Assembly: GCA_011371325.1 (NCBI GenBank)
Contig: DRQV01000097.1
Location: 1 to 6,575 of the forward strand
DNA: 6,575 bases
Direction of reading: 5' to 3'
Source of the DNA: Thioploca sp.
GTDB lineage: Bacteria > Pseudomonadota > Gammaproteobacteria > Beggiatoales > Beggiatoaceae
How positions within the stretch are numbered: position 1 is the stretch's first letter; each line of letters begins with the position of its first letter. Made by a program: the position numbers and the translations under genes. This document shows positions 4,798 to 6,575 of this stretch, one piece after another. The notes beneath the pieces were generated by a model. The model was not told where the DNA came from. It ran no database searches and saw nothing but the letters and a program-made list of their open reading frames with translations.

Positions 4798-6575
4798 ATG
4801 CTAAATGATTACACACAACATTGTATAAAACGTGCAGAGCAAGGTTTACCACCTTTACCATTAAACTCCCAACAAGTAACTGATTTAATAAATTTAATAG
4901 AAAATTCAACTGACCAAAATTTATTAGCTTTATTAGTAAATCGAGTTCCACCTGGAGTCGATGAAGCTGCCCAAGTAAAAGCCAATTTTCTAGCTAAATT
5001 AGCAACTGGTAATAAGCAATGTACTTTAATAACTCCAGATTATGCAACTGAATTATTAGGTACGATGCGAGGTGGATATAACCTGCAACCCTTAGTGGAT
5101 TTACTAGATAATGAAGATTTAGCTCCAATTGCTGCCAAAGCATTATCCCATACTTTATTGATTTTTGAAGCCTTTGATAAAATAGTTGCTAGAAATGACA
5201 AATGGTCTGCTCAAATCTTAAATTCTTGGGCTGAAGCAGAATGGTTTACAACCAAACCTAAATTACCAAAATCTATCACTATTACGGTATTTAAAGTAGA
5301 AGGAGAAACCAATACTGACGATTTATCCCCAGCTTCAGAAGCATGGAGTCGACCAGATATTCCATTACATGCTAAAGCTATGCTTATCAATAAAATGCCA
5401 AATGCTCTGGAAATTTTAACCAATTTGCCCAAGCCAGTTGCTTATTGTGGGGATATAGTTGGTACTGGTTCTTCTCGTAAATCGGCAATTAATTCCTTGA
5501 TTTGGCATATTGGTAACGATATTCCTTTTATTCCTAATAAACGTCAAGGTGGAGTTATATTAGGCGGTAAAATAGCACCAATCTTTTTTAATACGGCTGA
5601 AGATTCTGGTAGTTTGCCGATAGAATGTGATGTCAGCAAAATAAATCATGGCGATATAATTACCATTTATCCATATCAAGGTCGTATTGTAAATCAGACA
5701 GGTAAAGAAGTTAGTACTTTTAAACTTTATCCAACCACTTTGGCAGATGAAATTCAAGCTGGTGGGAGAATCCCACTGATAATTGGTCGAACTCTTACTA
5801 ATAAAGCTCGTAAAACTTTAGGCTTAGAACCAACTACTATATTTATTCGTCCCAAGCCAGCTAAAACTTATACCACTGGTTTTACTTTAGCTCAAAAAAT
5901 GGTTGGCAAAGCCTGTGATGCAAAAGGAATTCGGCCAGGTACTTATTGTGAACCAAAAATTACTACGGTAGGTTCGCAAGATACCACTGGAGCTATGACT
6001 CGTGATGAATTAAAAGAGTTGGCTTGTTTACATTTTTCCGCCGATTTAGTCATGCAAAGTTTTTGTCATACCGCAGCTTATCCAAAACCAATTGATATTC
6101 AGCTTCAACATAAATTGCCAGCTTTTATGGGACAACGTGGTGGAGTTTCACTGCGGCCAGGTGATGGAATTATTCACTCATGGTTAAACCGGATGATTTT
6201 ACCAGATACCGTTGGTACTGGAGGAGATTCCCATACTAGATTTCCGCTTGGTATTAGTTTCCCAGCTGGTTCTGGTTTAGTTGCATTTTCTTCAGCATTA
6301 GGAATTATGCCATTAGATATGCCAGAATCAGTATTAGTACGGTTTAAAGGAAAAATACAGCCTGGAATTACCTTACGTGATTTGGTTAACGCAATTCCTT
6401 ATGTAGCAATTCAACAAGGTTTATTGACTGTTGCTAAGACTGGTAAAAAAAATATTTTCTCAGGTAAAATTTTAGAAATTGAAGGTTTACCAAAGTTAAA
6501 AGTTGAACAAGCGTTTGAATTTGCTGACGCTTCGGCAGAACGGTCGGCTAATGGCTGTACGGTTAAATTGGATAA
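4798..6575 (+). CDS. acnB: aconitate hydratase B (bifunctional aconitase/2-methylisocitrate dehydratase), 5' 592 codons
   Basis: AcnB interconverts citrate and isocitrate via cis-aconitate in the cytoplasmic TCA cycle and can also dehydrate 2-methylisocitrate. The protein aligns with E. coli AcnB (865 aa) from its first residue: MLNDYTQHC against MLEEYRKHV. The N-terminal helical HEAT-like domain (to ~155, with NRVPPGVDEAA and LAPIAAKALSHTLL) is followed by the swivel domain with TDDLSP (173-178), AWSRPDIPLHA and GTGSSRKS (222-229), then the catalytic domains with SFCHTAAYPKP (H424), GGVSLRPGDG, GTGGDSHTR (473-481) and AERSANGC (580-587). The [4Fe-4S] ligand cysteines (710, 769 and 772 in E. 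coli) lie beyond the window end. Between PLHAKAM and GDIVGTGSS it is about 13 residues shorter than E. coli AcnB, a family length variant rather than damage. A modest Shine-Dalgarno (CAGG, ending 4790) precedes the ATG by 7 nt. No promoter or terminator separates it from the preceding gene, so co-transcription is likely. Confidence 0.97.
   Translation, partial: MLNDYTQHCIKRAEQGLPPLPLNSQQVTDLINLIENSTDQNLLALLVNRVPPGVDEAAQVKANFLAKLATGNKQCTLITPDYATELLGTMRGGYNLQPLVDLLDNEDLAPIAAKALSHTLLIFEAFDKIVARNDKWSAQILNSWAEAEWFTTKPKLPKSITITVFKVEGETNTDDLSPASEAWSRPDIPLHAKAMLINKMPNALEILTNLPKPVAYCGDIVGTGSSRKSAINSLIWHIGNDIPFIPNKRQGGVILGGKIAPIFFNTAEDSGSLPIECDVSKINHGDIITIYPYQGRIVNQTGKEVSTFKLYPTTLADEIQAGGRIPLIIGRTLTNKARKTLGLEPTTIFIRPKPAKTYTTGFTLAQKMVGKACDAKGIRPGTYCEPKITTVGSQDTTGAMTRDELKELACLHFSADLVMQSFCHTAAYPKPIDIQLQHKLPAFMGQRGGVSLRPGDGIIHSWLNRMILPDTVGTGGDSHTRFPLGISFPAGSGLVAFSSALGIMPLDMPESVLVRFKGKIQPGITLRDLVNAIPYVAIQQGLLTVAKTGKKNIFSGKILEIEGLPKLKVEQAFEFADASAERSANGCTVKLD

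Noticed and set aside
5211..5432. Reverse-strand open frames within acnB (also 5560-5757)
   Set aside because: They are antisense to highly conserved AcnB sequence and have no independent support.
6571..6575. Apparent TAA at the end of the window as the acnB stop
   Set aside because: It is out of frame: the last complete codon is GAT (6571-6573), so acnB continues beyond the window.

Overview
The window looks like a piece of a low-GC Gram-negative chromosome, most likely a gammaproteobacterium. The best evidence is the aconitase B at the right end, which is collinear with E. coli AcnB motif by motif. The other genes fit this: proteins with Sec signal peptides, a probable PilP/GspC-like periplasmic protein, and large Ig-like exported proteins of the kind common in filamentous sulfur oxidisers and methanotrophs. 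That finer placement is only an impression from the protein style. No mobile elements, tRNAs, rRNAs or CRISPR arrays are visible, and all genes lie on the + strand.

Layout: (1) 1-341 is the 3' end of a gene whose last ~110 residues look like a beta-rich C-terminal module. (2) 342-662 is an AT-rich intergenic region with two candidate promoters, an imperfect direct repeat, an AT-rich inverted repeat and a 12-bp palindrome in the leader of the next gene. (3) 663-3953 encodes a 1096-residue exported protein with a clear signal peptide, about four Ig-like units spaced ~130 residues apart, eight cysteines, and a C-terminal module resembling that of the upstream gene. (4) 3954-4057 holds a nested inverted repeat and a strong intrinsic terminator whose T-tract runs directly into the Shine-Dalgarno of the next gene. 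(5) 4058-4765 encodes a 235-residue, very basic exported protein with a probable PilP/GspC-type domain. (6) 4798 to the window end is acnB, the first 592 residues, cut before the iron-sulfur cysteines.

How they fit together: the two left-hand genes appear to be neighbouring exported proteins sharing a C-terminal module. The large protein shows signs of high expression or separate codon history: its own promoter, a good ribosome binding site, a strong terminator, and an arginine codon choice (AGA 18 of 26) unlike acnB (AGA 3 of 21). The small basic protein and acnB are 32 nt apart with no terminator between them and are probably co-transcribed, perhaps by read-through of the terminator or from a weak promoter not recognisable here. 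acnB is core metabolism and need not be functionally related to the rest. The most interesting items are the shared C-terminal module, the repeat architecture and codon bias of the large protein, and the terminator fused to a ribosome binding site.
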